NCBI GenBank assembly: GCA_963829955.1
Contig: CAWHKS010000019.1
Coordinates: 124,001 to 188,000, forward strand
Direction: 5' to 3'
Origin: DASTFY01 sp963829955
GTDB taxonomy: Bacteria > Actinomycetota > Acidimicrobiia > Acidimicrobiales > Ilumatobacteraceae
Length of the DNA: 64,000 nt
Of this stretch, positions 62,559-64,000 are shown piece after piece. The translations under genes were made by a program, and so were the position numbers. The notes below the pieces were generated by a model. That model worked only from the letters and a program-made list of their open reading frames with translations. It had not been told where the DNA came from and ran no database searches. Position 1 is the first letter of the stretch; the number at the start of each line of letters is the position of its first letter.

Positions 62559-62951
62559 TCAATCGGCAAAGACGTCCCGACTGTGCTGGACGAAGAACGT
62601 GTGGTCGTGGCCCTTGTTCGGGTCGGCGGTGTTGTAGTTGACCGAACCCGAGCCGTCCGGCACGTGTTCCTCGGAGTAGATCGCGCCGACGGGGCAGACG
62701 TCGGGCTGGTAGCAAGCAGTACAGGAGGTGCACTCCTCGGTGTTGACGTAGAGCAGGCTGTCACCGAACACAGACACGGCATCCGGGTCGGGTTGGTGCG
62801 TGTTCTCCACGCCGCCGCCGGCCTCGACCTCGGAGAAGAGCACGTTCGCGGCGGGATCGAACTCGTAGATGCACTGGACCGGGCACACGTCGACGCAGGC
62901 CCGATCCTTCACATCGATGCAGGCCTCGGTGATGATCGCGATCCCAGCCAT
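62559..62951 (-). CDS. Ferredoxin with two cluster motifs and an insertion
   Basis: This 130-residue protein begins IAIITEACIDVKDRACVDVCPVQC, a seven-iron ferredoxin start, and has LYVNTEECTSCTACYQPDVCPVGAI as a second cluster motif. Between the two lies an insertion of about 35 residues (from DPAANVLFSEVEAGGG), absent from common FdxA proteins. It ends with an extension rich in His, Asp and Asn (ADPNKGHDHTF). It probably passes electrons to an oxygenase or reductase. Its start codon overlaps the Rieske gene stop by one base (TGATG), so the two are co-translated and may act as a redox pair. Confidence 0.82.
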   Translation of the reverse strand: MAGIAIITEACIDVKDRACVDVCPVQCIYEFDPAANVLFSEVEAGGGVENTHQPDPDAVSVFGDSLLYVNTEECTSCTACYQPDVCPVGAIYSEEHVPDGSGSVNYNTADPNKGHDHTFFVQHSRDVFAD

Positions 62952-63808
62952 CACAGCCGTCCGACGGTCAGCCGCCTGGCCTTCACCCGCTCGCCCTCGA
63001 CGCGCAGCTCGTACGCGGGCTGCGGTGCCGTGGCCGGGCCGTGGACGACCGTCCCGTCGGCGACACGGAACATGCTGGCGTGCCAGGGACAACGCAGACA
63101 CCCGTCGACCAGGTCGCCCTCATCGAGCGGTCCGCCCAGATGGCTGCAGCGGGCGAACAGCGCGGCTGGCGATGCTCCGCCCACGGCGGCCAGGGGCTCG
63201 CCGTCGAGGTGAGCGAGGGTCGGCCTGTCTCGATCGAGCGCGCCGTCGACCTCCAACTCGACCCAGTCCTCGGGAGCCGGCGCGTCGGCAGCTCGGTTGG
63301 CTCCGCTGGCGCGGCGGTACGTGAGGTGACCGCCGAGGAACCCGCCCACGGTCGCGGCGGTGGCGCCGGCCATGGCGAGAGCGACGCCGGCGCCCCGCCG
63401 TCCCCGGCCGCGGGCGAGGAACGACAGGCCGTAGAGAGCGGTCGCGGTCAGGTTGGCGGCGGCGTGGACCAGGCCCGTTCGTCGCTCGGGCTTGTTGAGC
63501 TCCGACCAATCGGCGACGCCGGCAGCGGCGGTGGGGAGCGCGCTGGCGACACCCAGGCCGACGAGCAGGTCCGCCGACGATCGGGACCGGCGGCCACCGA
63601 CGATGTCCAGCATGAACGCGCTCGTCCAGAACCCGATGGGCAGATCCGTGAGCAGGGGATGCAGCGGATGCCCCAACCACACACCGTGGAGCATGTCCTT
63701 GACGGCGCCGCGCGGGAGCACTCGGCCGACGAGTTGCTCGACGGGCTCCGTCGCTCGGTCGAGAGCGTCGACCGCCTCGATCCGTTCGGCGACGTTGCGT
63801 GGATCCAT
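62951..63808 (-). CDS. DUF2231-Rieske [2Fe-2S] membrane protein
   Basis: This 285-residue protein contains a DUF2231 membrane domain (residues 35-180, with LGHPLHPLLTDLPIGFWTSAFMLD and four helices) fused to a Rieske domain. The cluster ligands are ARCSHLGGPL and CLRCPWHASMF (C-x-H and C-x2-H). A GGGAG site lies 6-8 bases before the ATG at 63808. The frame remains open upstream to the window edge, so a longer reading is possible. It could be a membrane electron-transfer protein feeding the ferredoxin. Confidence 0.82.
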   Translation of the reverse strand: MDPRNVAERIEAVDALDRATEPVEQLVGRVLPRGAVKDMLHGVWLGHPLHPLLTDLPIGFWTSAFMLDIVGGRRSRSSADLLVGLGVASALPTAAAGVADWSELNKPERRTGLVHAAANLTATALYGLSFLARGRGRRGAGVALAMAGATAATVGGFLGGHLTYRRASGANRAADAPAPEDWVELEVDGALDRDRPTLAHLDGEPLAAVGGASPAALFARCSHLGGPLDEGDLVDGCLRCPWHASMFRVADGTVVHGPATAPQPAYELRVEGERVKARRLTVGRL

Positions 63809-63853
63809 GGCTGACTCCCAGAGGTCACGGCGCGGCACCGCGCTCGTATCCGT

Positions 63854-63879
63854 GTACCCGGCACCACGGCCGATCGAAC
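63854..63879 (-). promoter_or_regulatory. Possible SigB/SigF-type promoter of the Rieske-ferredoxin pair
   Basis: On the minus strand GTTC (63879-63876), a 16-base spacer and GGGTAC (63859-63854) differ by one base from the consensus. The leader would be about 40 bases, including the GGGAG site. It is far from the other such promoters, so caution applies. Confidence 0.35.
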
Positions 63880-63889
63880 CTGCTTCGGG

Positions 63890-64000
63890 GATCAGCATCC
63901 GCCCGTCGGGCAGGAACTGGAGCGTGGTCGGTTGGTCCAGCCCACCGATGAGCGTCTCGTTCTGGAACAACGGGGGTGGCGCGGCGGCTGCCGTGTCATC
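63890..64000 (-). pseudogene. Fragment of a beta-propeller (PQQ sugar dehydrogenase-like) protein at the window edge
   Basis: The open frame at the edge reads LFQNETLIGGLDQPTTLQFLPDGRMLI, matching the first propeller strand of PQQ-dependent sugar dehydrogenase-like secreted proteins. Similarity ends after MLI and the frame runs on without a stop into the DUF2231-Rieske gene. It is either a gene start truncated by a deletion or a domain still attached by read-through. The sequence to the right of the window is needed to decide. Confidence 0.4.

Noticed and set aside
1..64000. CRISPR arrays, insertion sequences, prophage genes, rRNA genes or a replication origin
   Set aside because: No direct repeat array, transposase, integrase, phage structural gene, rRNA segment or DnaA-box cluster was seen on reading both strands.

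Overview
The window comes from a high-GC bacterial chromosome, most likely Actinomycetota. The support is: an actinobacterial-type bL37 ribosomal peptide, an F420-type luciferase-like oxidoreductase, a deazaflavin (DUF385) oxidoreductase, a SigB/SigF-family sigma factor with partner-switching regulators, many GTG/TTG starts, near-leaderless genes and a CGAAC-N4-GTTCG LexA box. An Acidimicrobiia-like lineage is plausible, but that is inference. There are no rRNA genes, CRISPR arrays, insertion sequences or prophage. At least ten genes carry single-base frameshifts while keeping conserved sequence on both sides. This looks more like uncorrected assembly error than mass gene decay.

Region 1 (1-18.7 kb) is the most striking part. 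It is a stress-protection island. It holds hemerythrin, aquaporin, CsbD, topoisomerase IB, Dps with an LLM oxidoreductase, a ligase-less LigD behind a truncated uracil-DNA glycosylase, a YtxH-like protein, an SRPBCC protein, two PAP2 phosphatases, a lipid kinase and a YihY membrane protein. Mixed among these is a complete partner-switching circuit: a CHASE-GAF-SpoIIE phosphatase, two STAS antagonists, two RsbW-like proteins, a SigB/F-type sigma factor and a LuxR response regulator. Six perfect GTTT-N16/17-GGGTA promoters and one near-perfect one lie directly upstream of these genes, including the sigma operon itself. The cluster therefore reads as an autoregulated general-stress regulon encoded together with its sigma factor.

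Region 2 (18.7-30 kb) has a DUF385 oxidoreductase divergent from an unusual P-type ATPase, an AraC regulator divergent from a VOC protein, a PIN remnant, two small orphan proteins, a five-gene branched-chain-amino-acid-type ABC transporter and tRNA-Leu(TAA). Region 3 (30-42.3 kb) has an MMPL transporter behind a GTCAC-repeat operator. A long minus-strand series follows: a conserved protein, GlgX, HelD-like helicase, DUF2007, S1C protease, MoxR, DUF58 and two VWA proteins.

Region 4 (42.4-54.2 kb) is mixed: FtsX permease, RecB-like nuclease, VOC, prolyl oligopeptidase coupled to bL37, a small gene with a LexA box, PHP protein, GNAT, YchF, a VapBC module with its operator, and an MFS exporter. 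Region 5 (54.2-64 kb) has a BTAD regulator with an alpha/beta hydrolase (probably one broken fusion gene), a VOC protein, two membrane proteins, a membrane sulfatase, a small protein with a methyltransferase, a Rho_N-like protein, a ferredoxin and a DUF2231-Rieske protein. A beta-propeller fragment is cut by the window edge.
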